The position numbers were made by a program, and so were the translations under genes. Shown here piece after piece: positions 41,904-50,814 of a stretch of 64,000 nucleotides of DNA; position 1 is the first letter of the stretch, and every line of letters begins with the position of its first letter. The notes below the pieces were generated by a model. The model was not told where the DNA came from. It was given only the letters and a program-made list of their open reading frames with translations, and searched no databases. The stretch covers positions 45,554 to 109,553 of the forward strand of contig JBBQHB010000005.1 of NCBI GenBank assembly GCA_038323575.1. Reading direction: 5' to 3'. This stretch comes from CAINVV01 sp038323575. Its GTDB lineage: Bacteria > Bacteroidota > Bacteroidia > Bacteroidales > Prolixibacteraceae.

Positions 41904-44213
41904 TTATTTGTCTGAAAGAACGCCCATTTTAAGTGTCAATTCACCGCCTTTCACCAAATCCTGATGATTGATACTGGATTCGCTGATCTGTTTGCCGTTA
42001 AAATCGGCAGAGAGGATGCACCGGTTCTTGTCGCTGTTTCCGATAGTTTTGATTGTTAACGACCTACCGGGATAGTACTTTTGGTTAAGTTGAATGGTTA
42101 TTTTATCGAAGATCGGACTGCCAAGCTGGTATTGTGGATTGGCTTCTGTGCCGCCATTCATCTGGAACAAGCCGATCTTGTACAAGACTGCCAGTGTTCC
42201 CATGAGACCCTGATCCTCATCTCCGTTATACCCAACTGACGGGGAAAATCCGCTGAAGGCGGCGTTGACCACCTCTCTCGACCAATACTGACTGAGTTCC
42301 GGCTTTCCCAGTTGGCTGAATACAAAAGCAGTCTGGATGGACGGTTCATTCCCGTAATTGATGGGGATCCTGCTGTATTTTTCCTGAAGCTCTTTGTCGT
42401 GCGCTTTTCCGGATGTGAATCCCAATTCCCTGGCAGTAGTGAAGGATTGGGTCAGTTTCCTGATGGCAGCCTCATTCCCGCCCATCAGTTTGGCCAGCCC
42501 CGGCAGATCTTGTGGGACGAACCAGGTAGACTGGGCACTGTTGGCTTCGATAAATCCGTTGTTTACCTGGTACGGATCGAAAGGGGTTTTCCATTTTCCG
42601 TTTAAATCCTTTGGCCGGATCCATCCAGTTTCAGGATCATAAAGATTCTTGTAGTTGTTTGATCGTTTGATGAAATAGTCGTAATCATCCTTGTGACCTA
42701 GCGCCTTCGCCATCTGGGCCAGGGTCCAGTCCTGGTAAGCATATTCGAGTGTCATCCCTGCGCCGTCCTGGTGAAAACCGTTGTTTCTATCCGGGATAGG
42801 GTAAGGAACATATCCTTTTTCGATGTAGTATTTGAGTCCGCCTCCAACCGACGTTTTAAACTCATAACCAGCCCTTTCCATGATACCTCCGGGCATGTGG
42901 TTTTTCTTCACTGCCCGATAGATCTCTTCTGTATTCTCTTTGATGATTCCTTTTTGAAAGGCGCTGACGATGAAAGGCGTCGTAGAAGCACCAGTCATTA
43001 CGAAAGTATAATTACCACCGGCAGGTCCGCGCGGAATCATGCCGCCATCGTGGTAATACTGCATCATTGAGCGGACAAATTCTTCTGCGATTTCGGGATA
43101 GACCAGATCCCACAGGGTGTTCAATGTCCACTGGGCCCCCCAGAAGGCGTCGAAATTGTATTGGTTAAAGAGCGGCTTTCCGGTTTGATCACAAGGGATC
43201 TGTTTTACCAGGAATTTGTCTCCGGTATTGTCGGGATAAGCGCCGTTTGCATCGCTGATGGTTCTGCGGCCAAGCAGGGAATGGTACAAATCGGTATAAA
43301 AGCGTTGCTGCTGTTGTTTGGTCCCGCCTTCCACCTGTATTCTCGATAACATCCGGTTCCATTCTTCCCCGGATTCTTTGACAACCCTATCGAAATCCCA
43401 GTGGGTCAGTTCTTTGTTCAGGTTGATGGCCGCATTTTCAACGGAAGTATAAGACATCGCCGCTTTCATCAGCAGCTGCCGGCTGACCGGCAGGTCGAAG
43501 GTGACCAGGTAGTTCCCGGTTTTCGGGTCTTTATCGACATTTTTGATGTCTGCGTTGAAATCAATCTGGAAATAGACATTTAAATCTTTGGGCCTGCGGC
43601 GGGTTGACTCATCGGTTAAACTTCCCTGAAGCCTTCGTGAGCCGACTTTTTCCAACGTGCCGTTTTTATTGATGCAGGGACCGAGCTCACCGTTGAGGTA
43701 AAACAGGATGGCAGGGTTGCTTTTCTCGGGGAAATGGTAGCGTTCAAAACCCACCCTGGAGGTAGCGGTCAATTCTGCTTTTACCGAATACCGGTCCAGA
43801 AAAACGGAATGGTACCCCGGTTTTACGATTTCTGAGGAATGCGAAAATTTTGAATAGTAATCGGTAAAAATCGCTGCTTTGTTGGCGGCAGTAATGGTAA
43901 CGGGCATGACCGACAATCCGGAAATCTGCCATTCGTGAAGGTGGCTGAATCCTTTGATGGTATCCACTTCATAGCGGTAACCGCTGCCCCAGTCGCCGAT
44001 GATCCTGTTGTCCGGGCTCAGGTTAACCATTCCGAAAGGACGGCTGGCAGAAGAGAAAAAGATCCACCGTGAATTCTCGCTATCCAGCTGGGGATAGACC
44101 AAATCTACTGGCCGCAGACCTTTATCCTGGGCTGAGCCCGAAAAAGCAGAGATCAACAATAAAAACGTAACTACAAACCAATTTGTCCTTTGCATTTTGT
44201 TATAATTTTTCAT
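41904..44213 (-). CDS. GH92 alpha-mannosidase
   Basis: A secreted calcium-dependent inverting exo-alpha-mannosidase. The protein has 769 residues with a signal peptide ending near residue 28; Met7 (44195) is an alternative start that gives a shorter n-region. An N-terminal beta-sandwich (about 30-290) is followed by the (alpha/alpha)6 catalytic domain: GMIPRGPAGGNYTFVMTGAS in part, DGAGMTLEYAYQDW, NEPSIQTAFVF, and the GDEDQG motif (catalytic and calcium region), then YQLGSPIFDKI. The usual family length is about 740, so it is complete. It is the first gene of the 44.2-37.5 kb run. The long 416-bp spacer upstream should hold the promoter. Confidence 0.94.
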   Translation of the reverse strand: MKNYNKMQRTNWFVVTFLLLISAFSGSAQDKGLRPVDLVYPQLDSENSRWIFFSSASRPFGMVNLSPDNRIIGDWGSGYRYEVDTIKGFSHLHEWQISGLSVMPVTITAANKAAIFTDYYSKFSHSSEIVKPGYHSVFLDRYSVKAELTATSRVGFERYHFPEKSNPAILFYLNGELGPCINKNGTLEKVGSRRLQGSLTDESTRRRPKDLNVYFQIDFNADIKNVDKDPKTGNYLVTFDLPVSRQLLMKAAMSYTSVENAAINLNKELTHWDFDRVVKESGEEWNRMLSRIQVEGGTKQQQQRFYTDLYHSLLGRRTISDANGAYPDNTGDKFLVKQIPCDQTGKPLFNQYNFDAFWGAQWTLNTLWDLVYPEIAEEFVRSMMQYYHDGGMIPRGPAGGNYTFVMTGASTTPFIVSAFQKGIIKENTEEIYRAVKKNHMPGGIMERAGYEFKTSVGGGLKYYIEKGYVPYPIPDRNNGFHQDGAGMTLEYAYQDWTLAQMAKALGHKDDYDYFIKRSNNYKNLYDPETGWIRPKDLNGKWKTPFDPYQVNNGFIEANSAQSTWFVPQDLPGLAKLMGGNEAAIRKLTQSFTTARELGFTSGKAHDKELQEKYSRIPINYGNEPSIQTAFVFSQLGKPELSQYWSREVVNAAFSGFSPSVGYNGDEDQGLMGTLAVLYKIGLFQMNGGTEANPQYQLGSPIFDKITIQLNQKYYPGRSLTIKTIGNSDKNRCILSADFNGKQISESSINHQDLVKGGELTLKMGVLSDK

Positions 44214-44629
44214 TTTTCAGATTATAAAATTGACCGGCAGCCTCCCCTGGTTTTGCCTGGACGGTTTCCGGTTTGGAAAATCTGCCTGAATCTAATCCTA
44301 TTATTAACTTCCGGTCGCCTTGACCAATGACAATATACGAAATTCTAGTTTGTGAAGTTTATGGTCAACAAAGCATAAAATCACTTTCCTTATCGTAAGG
44401 AGAATCAATCCTATTGTACGAGTGCTTTGTGAAGGCTTATCCCTTAAAAAAATTATAATTGGCTTTAAGTTGACAATATTATGGAATATAGCCAAATATA
44501 TAATATATGAGATCAATAGTTGGCAGAAAAAGTGAGCATTCAATGTTTCTGTGAGAATGGTGTACTGCGCGACGAATTCAACATCCTGTTCAAATCTCTT
44601 TTTAGTCAGCATGAGTCGATTTCTATTCG
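44214..44629. other. 416-bp AT-rich intergenic region upstream of GH92
   Basis: No convincing gene. A 102-codon minus-strand ORF (44304-44612) starts 17 bp after the AAA/DUF4143 stop, but its product is low in recognisable pattern and matches no family I know. It may be decayed sequence. The GH92 promoter should lie in this spacer. No clear -7 box or terminator hairpin was found. Confidence 0.5.
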
Positions 44630-45982
44630 TTAAATGAATTTTGTATCAATATACTTTTCAACGATGCTGGCTAAATGTGAAACCAGATAATACGGCACAT
44701 TGAGCAATAGAAATTTTTTTCCGGCTGCAGTCCGGATTTCAGATTTGGAGAACGACTGGTTCCAAATTCTTACCGCCAGTTGATGAGGCGCCTGGTCCAT
44801 AAAAAGATGAAGAGATTTCAGGGTGATTCCAACGCCTGATTTTACCTCGACAGGAATCAGAAGACCGGCATGTGAAAGCAAATAATCTACTTCAGCATTT
44901 GAGTTTTTGGCTTCACGAACCCAAAAAATGCGTTTTGTCAATACGTTGTAATCTTCAGAAATCAATTCCTGTCCTACGATATGTTCTGCAACAAGACCAC
45001 GCCAAACAGAACTCAGCTCTTTTGCACCGAAAACTTCGCGTTGAACGCCGACTGCATAATTCAATAATCCGGTATCGAGCCAGTGAAGCCGCGGGGATTT
45101 CTTAAAATCAGGAAGGAAAGGTGCACTTGAAGAACCAGTTGGGAATGCCATTTCAATCAACATAGTTTTTTCAAGTAATCGGAAAGCTTCTGACATTTCC
45201 CGTGAACGATAATCAGACTCACCGAAACGTTCAAATTTTATGCGTTGGCAACCATACCGGAAACCAGTTGTCAGAATATGCCTTATATGCTGAATTGAAC
45301 TATTCCTCAAACCATATTTTTCAACATCATCGATGTAACCTGCAATGAGTGACTGGTATTCAATATTCAGACTAACCAAATCGCGGTTACGGGCATAATT
45401 GGCTACTACGGCAGGCATTCCTCCAATCAAGGTATACCGGTTGAAAAGCGATTGAAGCTTTTCGTGTGCATATTCAGGAATGGGCCATTTCGACAAGACA
45501 TCCAGCACTGTCACTTCTTCTGTAGCCATTAAAAACTCATTGAACGAACATGGCCTTACAGCGAGATATTCGACACGTCCTACCGGGAATGATATATGCT
45601 TATCAATAAGTGATTCAAGCAAAGAACCTGCAGAAATGACATGGATATCGGGCGCTTCTTCATAGAAATAGCGAAGAAGCGCAACCGCTTTTGGTGAATT
45701 TTGTATCTCATCGATGAAGATAAGTGTATCCTTTTGCCCTTTTTTTATTCCTTTCAAAAAATAGATAGCCTCAAGTTTTTCCTGGAATGAACCGGTCCTT
45801 TCGAAAATAGCCTTTTCATCCTCTTTTTCGAGGTTCAAGTAAATATAGCAACTGTATTTCTTTGCAAAGTAATTTACCAGAGTTGTCTTTCCCACTTGTC
45901 GTGCCCCCCGCAAAACCAATGGCTTCCGGTTTTCCCGTGAGGACCACTCTTCAAGTTTATCAATTATCTTTCTGTAAAACAT
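44630..45982 (-). CDS. AAA ATPase with DUF4143 nuclease-like C-terminus (A)
   Basis: The protein has 450 residues. Walker A is GARQVGKT (26-33) and Walker B is LIFIDEIQN (Asp91-Glu92), with the sensor-like segment VISAGSLLES. The DUF4143 C-terminal region carries EVDYLLSHAGLLIPVEVKSG, the D-x(n)-E-x-K pattern of PD-(D/E)xK folds. The function of the family is unknown; proposals include toxin, defence and mobile-island roles. Its ATG is preceded by three direct repeats spaced by exactly 33 bp (46000-46085) and a GTTGGTC-T-GACCAAC dyad. A related gene (B) at 48.6 kb shows the same arrangement with different repeat sequence. Confidence 0.92.
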   Translation of the reverse strand: MFYRKIIDKLEEWSSRENRKPLVLRGARQVGKTTLVNYFAKKYSCYIYLNLEKEDEKAIFERTGSFQEKLEAIYFLKGIKKGQKDTLIFIDEIQNSPKAVALLRYFYEEAPDIHVISAGSLLESLIDKHISFPVGRVEYLAVRPCSFNEFLMATEEVTVLDVLSKWPIPEYAHEKLQSLFNRYTLIGGMPAVVANYARNRDLVSLNIEYQSLIAGYIDDVEKYGLRNSSIQHIRHILTTGFRYGCQRIKFERFGESDYRSREMSEAFRLLEKTMLIEMAFPTGSSSAPFLPDFKKSPRLHWLDTGLLNYAVGVQREVFGAKELSSVWRGLVAEHIVGQELISEDYNVLTKRIFWVREAKNSNAEVDYLLSHAGLLIPVEVKSGVGITLKSLHLFMDQAPHQLAVRIWNQSFSKSEIRTAAGKKFLLLNVPYYLVSHLASIVEKYIDTKFI

Positions 45983-45999
45983 GGCTGAAATTATTTAAA

Positions 46000-46085
46000 T
46001 GTCATAAAAACAACCATAAAACTAAAGAAAAATGTCATAAAAACAACCATAAAAATCAATAATGTTGTCATAAAAACAGCCACAA
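46000..46085. promoter_or_regulatory. Three 33-bp-spaced direct repeats upstream of AAA/DUF4143 gene A
   Basis: TGTCATAAAAACAACCATAA starts at 46000 and again at 46033, and a diverged copy TGTCATAAAAACAGCCACAA starts at 46066. The steps are 33 and 33 bp. The nearest copy begins 18 bp before the start codon. Identical face-of-helix spacing suggests cooperative protein binding, most simply autoregulation. Confidence 0.85.
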
Positions 46086-46088
46086 TAT

Positions 46089-46103
46089 GTTGGTCTGACC
46101 AAC
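46089..46103. promoter_or_regulatory. GntR/FadR-like palindrome
   Basis: GTTGGTC-T-GACCAAC is a perfect 7+1+7 dyad. It contains TGGTCTGACCA, the form bound by FadR-subfamily GntR regulators. It abuts the third 33-bp repeat upstream of AAA gene A. No GntR gene is in the window. Confidence 0.5.
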
Positions 46104-46115
46104 TTAATCAACATG

Positions 46116-46135
46116 AATCCGCCAGACGGCGGATT
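46116..46135. repeat. Small perfect hairpin AATCCGCC/GGCGGATT
   Basis: Eight-bp arms around AGAC (46124-46127). It lies in the 310-bp spacer between the GNAT gene end and the AAA gene A start, beyond the repeats. It may terminate the GNAT transcript or be a copy of a dispersed extragenic repeat. The rest of the spacer (46136-46292) shows nothing recognisable. Confidence 0.6.
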
Positions 46136-46292
46136 TTGAAATCAGCAAAATAGCGTTTAGACCTTTCAGACAATCCCTGCCGGGGCTTCGGGCGCTTCCA
46201 GCCATGGTAAAAAAAATAAGGAGCTCAAATTGAGCTGGTTTCTGACAAGCGGGATCCCGTTGTTTGACGATTGATGAGATAAAATGATTTTT

Positions 46293-46880
46293 TTAGCATC
46301 TCATAAAGTAGATAGTTATCTCGTCAACCTGAATACTTTTGAAAACAGAAAATCCTTTTTTCCTGTATATTTCAACATTGGAAGGATTGGCAGTTTCGAG
46401 GTAAATAGGGATGGATTTTAGTGTCTCCCGTTCCAAAACAGGATTGATCAGACTGCTTGCCAATCCTTTCCCCTGCGCTTCCGGTAAAACCCCGATCAAA
46501 AAGAGGTGAAAGAACTTCTCTTTCCCGGGGTATTGATCGTGTGTAAACTGATCCTTTTTAACGATGCTAATCGTTGCCTTTATTCCCATTTTGAAAAGGA
46601 AGGATAAATTTCTACGAATAAAGGTAGAGGAAATTCTCTCTTTTTTGTCGGAATTCCAAAGTGCCGTTGCCTGGTTGTCGTCACTCAGGTAAATCTCCCC
46701 CTTTGCAAATGTTTCGTCCACTACATATTCCATTAAAACCTTCAATTTATCAGGTCTGTGGCTTACTTTGGAAAGCCATAGCATATAGGGATCATCCTTA
46801 AATGATTCCCGGAGAATATTGACTACTATTTGCCTGTCGCTTAGTGAAGCTTTTCGGATCATCTGTTCTTTCTGAAACAA
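46293..46880 (-). CDS. GNAT family N-acetyltransferase
   Basis: The protein has 195 residues (189 if it starts at Met7, 46862, which gives the more typical MIRKASLSD opening). It is a GCN5-fold acetyltransferase: the acetyl-CoA pyrophosphate loop is PEAQGKGLASSL, followed by YLETANPSNVEIYRKKGF in part, the usual motif-B layout. The middle section (about 85-115) is longer and more basic than in minimal family members. The substrate is unknown. It is the only gene of its unit; the upstream Gfo/Idh gene ends 150 bp away. Confidence 0.87.
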   Translation of the reverse strand: MFQKEQMIRKASLSDRQIVVNILRESFKDDPYMLWLSKVSHRPDKLKVLMEYVVDETFAKGEIYLSDDNQATALWNSDKKERISSTFIRRNLSFLFKMGIKATISIVKKDQFTHDQYPGKEKFFHLFLIGVLPEAQGKGLASSLINPVLERETLKSIPIYLETANPSNVEIYRKKGFSVFKSIQVDEITIYFMRC

Positions 46881-47030
46881 TTAATTATTCTTTATATTTT
46901 AAGCAGGACAAACTCCATGTTGTGATTGTGCCAGCAGAAAGTAAACCCTCTTTTATGGCAAGCTTCCCCAAATAAATGATCTTCTGGTTACCATCTTATT
47001 TGATTTAAACGTTGCTAAAAAACATCGGAA

Positions 47031-48359
47031 TTAATATTTTGGTAGCACCCACGGTTTCCGGTATTCAGGGGTAATCAACCGGTTGGCTGCTTCGCTGTTG
47101 GTGAACTTATTCTTTGCATCGTCCCAGAAGAGAACCGGTTCACCTACTCGTGCCGCGATGTTGGCCATATGAACGTGCAGCGCAGCGGCACGTCCTTTTT
47201 CGGGTGTGCAGGCGGGCTCCACCCGCGATTTGATGCAATCCAGGAAGTTTCGGGCATGTTCTTTGTGCGACTCTTTTCCTTCTGTAAATTTGTATTCTTC
47301 AGCTTTAAATTTTTTCGTCTTGTTGTCAATTTCCGGATAAACAGTCAGATTTTTCCGATCCGTAACAACTGTGGCATTGTCGCCGATAAAGGCTATACCA
47401 TATGTCATATCCCACGGTCCGCGCTGCAATCCTGCGGTAAGGTCGTAGTTGATCACAAAATCATCTTTCGGGAAACATATGGTCATGGTGTCGAAAGTTT
47501 CGCGTGCCCTTTTCTCCGGGAAGGTATTTGCCCCATACGTGAGTACCTTGTCGGGTGCATTGGTAATATCTTTTGCCCAAAGGCCCATGTCGACTAAATG
47601 TACACCCCAGTCGGAGGCGAGTCCGCCGCCATAATCCCAGAAGTGACGCCATGATCCATGGAACCGGTTGATATTGAACAGACGATTTGGTGCAGGACCA
47701 AGCCACATATCATAGTCGACTCCTCCGGGAACCGGGCTGTCGGGAACAATCAACGGACCGACCCCGTACTCGAAATTCGCCCAGATGTTAATCTTCCTGA
47801 GCGTTCCGATCTGGCCGGATTTGATCAGTTCCATTGCCTTTTGAAAGATAAAACCTGAACGCTGCTGCTGCCCGACCTGAACGATCTGCTTGTGTTTCCT
47901 GGCTGCCCGTACCATGATGTTGCACTCTTCGATGCTGTTGCCCATCGGCTTCTCTACGTAAACATCCTTGCCCGCCTCCAGGCATGCAACGGTAATCAGG
48001 CAATGCCAATGATCGGGTGTGCCGATGATGACGGCATCGATATCCTTCTGCTCCAGCATCTTTCTGAAATCTTTGTAAAGTTTCGGGGTCTGGTTGAACG
48101 TTTTTTGGATTTCAGCTGCTTTTGCGTTTAAGATGGTTTCATCAACATCGCAAAGTGCAGAGCAATTGGCATCACTGAATCCAAGGTGATTCTTTAAATC
48201 TCCGAAGCCCATGTTCCGGCAACCGACGAGCGCCACATTAATTTTATCACTTGGGGCCGTTTCAGCTGCCCAAACATGGGAAGGAATGATACTGGTTAAG
48301 CCTATTCCTGCAGACGTTAAGGAAGTCTTCCTGATAAAGTTTCTTCGGTTTGGTTCCAT
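47031..48359 (-). CDS. Tat-exported Gfo/Idh/MocA family oxidoreductase (3)
   Basis: The protein has 442 residues. The Tat leader is MEPNRRNFIRK with a hydrophobic stretch to about residue 31. The nucleotide-binding loop is VALVGCRNMGFG, a variant of GxGxxG with Cys-Arg in the first positions. TPDHWHCLI and VEKPMGNS follow, then the C-terminal domain with DMWLGPAPN as in oxidoreductase (1). The gene is transcribed away from AAA/DUF4143 gene B; the 33-bp-phased dyads lie 97-180 bp upstream of its start and could influence it too. Its place with DUF1080 and ThuA homologues fits oxidative glycoside cleavage. Confidence 0.92.
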   Translation of the reverse strand: MEPNRRNFIRKTSLTSAGIGLTSIIPSHVWAAETAPSDKINVALVGCRNMGFGDLKNHLGFSDANCSALCDVDETILNAKAAEIQKTFNQTPKLYKDFRKMLEQKDIDAVIIGTPDHWHCLITVACLEAGKDVYVEKPMGNSIEECNIMVRAARKHKQIVQVGQQQRSGFIFQKAMELIKSGQIGTLRKINIWANFEYGVGPLIVPDSPVPGGVDYDMWLGPAPNRLFNINRFHGSWRHFWDYGGGLASDWGVHLVDMGLWAKDITNAPDKVLTYGANTFPEKRARETFDTMTICFPKDDFVINYDLTAGLQRGPWDMTYGIAFIGDNATVVTDRKNLTVYPEIDNKTKKFKAEEYKFTEGKESHKEHARNFLDCIKSRVEPACTPEKGRAAALHVHMANIAARVGEPVLFWDDAKNKFTNSEAANRLITPEYRKPWVLPKY

Positions 48360-48455
48360 TGTGAAATTGTTTTGAAGTGAAATTACAACAATTTCAGGGG
48401 AAAGGGAAATAAATAACGAATACAGGGAAATTTAAAAAGCTTATCAGATTACAAC

Positions 48456-48538
48456 TTTGGAATTTGTCCAAAAAAGTGTAATTTTACCCTTGGATTTTGT
48501 CCAAATAGATGTAATTTTACCCTTGGATTATATCCAAA
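48456..48538. promoter_or_regulatory. Three 33-bp-spaced dyad operators upstream of AAA/DUF4143 gene B
   Basis: TTGGA-N5-TCCAA occurs at 48457-48471, 48490-48504 and 48523-48537; each step is exactly 33 bp. The first two units also share TGTAATTTTACCCTTGGATT (48477 and 48510). The last dyad ends 37 bp before the start codon. The spacing equals that of the repeats before AAA gene A, although the sequence differs. Confidence 0.87.
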
Positions 48539-48574
48539 GATATGTTATAAAATACTGTATTCTAATTATATAAT

Positions 48575-49888
48575 ATGAAGCGGAATTTTTACAAGACTTT
48601 GACTGACTGGAAAGACTTTCCCGACAGGCGTCCGTTGCTTATCCGGGGAGCAAGGCAGACGGGAAAGACATATATAGTCAATGAATTCGGCACCAATGAA
48701 TTTGACCATTTTATATGCCTCAATTTTGAGCGGAATCCTGAGTTTAAGGAGATTTTCAACACATTCATTCCTGATGAAATAATTGAGAAAATAAGTCTCT
48801 TTACTGCAAAAAAGGTGATACCGGGTAATTCCCTGCTTTTCCTTGATGAAATTCAAGAATGTCCCAAGGCAATAGTTTCCATGCGATATTTTTATGAAGA
48901 AAAGCCTGGATTGCATGTGATTGGAGCGGGTTCTTTGCTTGAGTTTGCCCTATCTTCAGAAGATTTCAGGATGCCGGTAGGCAGGATCCAATACCTCTAT
49001 CTTTATCCGCTTACTTTTGGGGAATTTCTTGATGCCTTGGGAGAAACGGATCTAAGGAATTTCATCCTTGATCTTAAAAATTTAGAGAATCTGCCTGAGG
49101 GCCTGCATATTAAACTTAATGAATATGTCAGGAAATACTTTATTACAGGCGGCATGCCGGCAGTAGTCAAGGAATATATTACAACCAGGGATGTCCTTAA
49201 TTGTCAAAGGATTCAGCGTTCTATTCTTGATACTTATATCGATGATTTTGCCAAATATTCACGAGTAACAAAACATGTCTACCTGAAAAAAGTATTCAAT
49301 GCCGTGCCTGCTATGGTCGGACAAAAATTTGTTTACGCTCAGGTGGATCGTTTGGATAAATCCAGGGTACTAAAAGATGCGCTTGAACTTCTTGAAACAG
49401 CCGGAATTGTTACACGTGTCAGGCAAACCAGCGGGGCAGGAATTCCACTTGCAGCAAGTGTTCATGAATCAATTTTCAAGGTATTATTTCTGGACATAGG
49501 CCTCTTTCATGCCATAAGCGGGCTTTATTCTGAAACTGCTAAAGAAGGAGATTTTACGGCGATCTTCAAGGGTTCAGTAGCTGAACAGTTTGCAGGACAG
49601 GAACTAATTGCCTGTCATTCGCCCTATACCAGGGCTGAATTATATTACTGGGGTAGAGACTCGAAGAATAGCACTGCTGAAATTGATTATTTGATTGAGA
49701 AAGATGCTCATGTTATTCCTGTCGAAATTAAATCGGGGTCAACCGGCCGCATGAGGAGTATGCATATGTTCATTGAGAAATATCACAGTGAAACAGCGCT
49801 TAAAATTTCTCAGGCGCCATTTAGGAAGGGAAAGCCTATTGTGTCCTTACCATTTTATGCTATTGAAAGTTTTCAAAGAAAGGATTAA
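48575..49888 (+). CDS. AAA ATPase with DUF4143 nuclease-like C-terminus (B)
   Basis: The protein has 437 residues. Walker A is GARQTGKT (25-32), Walker B is LLFLDEIQE (Asp91-Glu92), then VIGAGSLLEFAL and GGMPAVVKEYI as in gene A. The C-terminus contains EIDYLIEKDAHVIPVEIKSGS, a PD-(D/E)xK-like pattern with all acidic and Lys residues present. The two DUF4143 proteins are clearly related but not near-identical, so this is not a recent duplication. The gene stands alone, with its own triple operator upstream and an esterase gene 41 bp downstream. Confidence 0.92.
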   Translation: MKRNFYKTLTDWKDFPDRRPLLIRGARQTGKTYIVNEFGTNEFDHFICLNFERNPEFKEIFNTFIPDEIIEKISLFTAKKVIPGNSLLFLDEIQECPKAIVSMRYFYEEKPGLHVIGAGSLLEFALSSEDFRMPVGRIQYLYLYPLTFGEFLDALGETDLRNFILDLKNLENLPEGLHIKLNEYVRKYFITGGMPAVVKEYITTRDVLNCQRIQRSILDTYIDDFAKYSRVTKHVYLKKVFNAVPAMVGQKFVYAQVDRLDKSRVLKDALELLETAGIVTRVRQTSGAGIPLAASVHESIFKVLFLDIGLFHAISGLYSETAKEGDFTAIFKGSVAEQFAGQELIACHSPYTRAELYYWGRDSKNSTAEIDYLIEKDAHVIPVEIKSGSTGRMRSMHMFIEKYHSETALKISQAPFRKGKPIVSLPFYAIESFQRKD

Positions 49889-49929
49889 TGAACTATTTTT
49901 AGATTATCAATTCAATAAAGACCCCCCAA

Positions 49930-50784
49930 ATGAAACAACTACCTTTATTTTTCATCTTAATATTGATTTCAATATGTGGCTTCAGCCAGAACCCCACCCC
50001 TGTTTTCCTGTGGCCCGGTCAGGTGCCCGGCGAAAGCGAAGGCAAACACGAACCGGTTCAGACGCCAAACAAAGAGGGTGATGTTATCCGGCTGACGGAT
50101 GTCACCAACCCGGCTTATTTTGTCTTTCATCCGGCACCAGGGAAAAATAACGGTGCGGGTGTTGTTGTCTGTCCGGGCGGTGCATACAATATTCTGGCTT
50201 TCGACAAGGAGGGAACTGAAATAGCTGAATGGCTAAACAAACTAGGCTTTACCGCATTTGTACTACAGTACCGCGTTCCCAAAAAACAGGAAGGAGCCCT
50301 GATGGATGCTCAGCGTGCCATCCGGCTGATCAGAAGCCGCGCTACAGCATACGGCCTAAAATCCAATAAATTGGGAATAATGGGTTTTTCTGCAGGGGGA
50401 AGTCTTTCTGCAAGAGCAGCAACGTTATTTGATAATAGAAGCTATGCTCCTGTGGATCAGGCTGATTCTTTATCCGCCAGGCCCGATTTTGCCCTGCTCA
50501 TCTATCCCGCTTATCTCGATCAGGGACCAAACCGTACTTTGACGCCGGAATTGACTGTCAATCAAAAGACTCCGGCTATGTTTCTTTTTGCTACCGCGGA
50601 TGATACCTGGGGAAACTCAGCGCTTGTTATGGCTGGAGCACTCCGGGATGCCAAGGTTCCTGTTGAACTTCATTTTATCGCCAAAGGCGGTCATGGGTAC
50701 GGTTTGCGGAAAGGGAATATTGCCGGCGAGACATGGCCTGGGTTAGCTGAGATATGGTTAAAAAATCTGTCCGAAGGAAATTGA
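49930..50784 (+). CDS. Secreted alpha/beta-hydrolase carbohydrate esterase (2)
   Basis: The protein has 284 residues with a signal peptide (about 1-19). It opens as many acetyl-xylan-esterase-like proteins do (FLWPGQVPGE), then oxyanion segment VVVCPGGAYN, nucleophile elbow IMGFSAGGSLSA, acid FATADDTW and His GGHGYGL. Such enzymes deacetylate plant or algal polysaccharides. It is the last plus-strand gene before the convergent nine-gene operon and follows AAA gene B by 41 bp. No hairpin terminator is evident between it and the convergent gene (30 bp gap). Confidence 0.88.
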   Translation: MKQLPLFFILILISICGFSQNPTPVFLWPGQVPGESEGKHEPVQTPNKEGDVIRLTDVTNPAYFVFHPAPGKNNGAGVVVCPGGAYNILAFDKEGTEIAEWLNKLGFTAFVLQYRVPKKQEGALMDAQRAIRLIRSRATAYGLKSNKLGIMGFSAGGSLSARAATLFDNRSYAPVDQADSLSARPDFALLIYPAYLDQGPNRTLTPELTVNQKTPAMFLFATADDTWGNSALVMAGALRDAKVPVELHFIAKGGHGYGLRKGNIAGETWPGLAEIWLKNLSEGN

Positions 50785-50814
50785 AAACCTTCCGAGTTCT
50801 GTTAAACCACAGAA

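Noticed and set aside
44304..44612. 102-codon minus-strand ORF in the spacer upstream of GH92
   Set aside because: No signal peptide, domain or family resemblance, and low complexity. It may be decayed sequence, so it is only mentioned in the spacer entry.
48456..48538. Possible CRISPR or mini-satellite reading of the 33-bp repeats
   Set aside because: Only three units, short dyads with conserved rather than unique spacers, no cas genes, and a position directly before a start codon; an operator array fits better.
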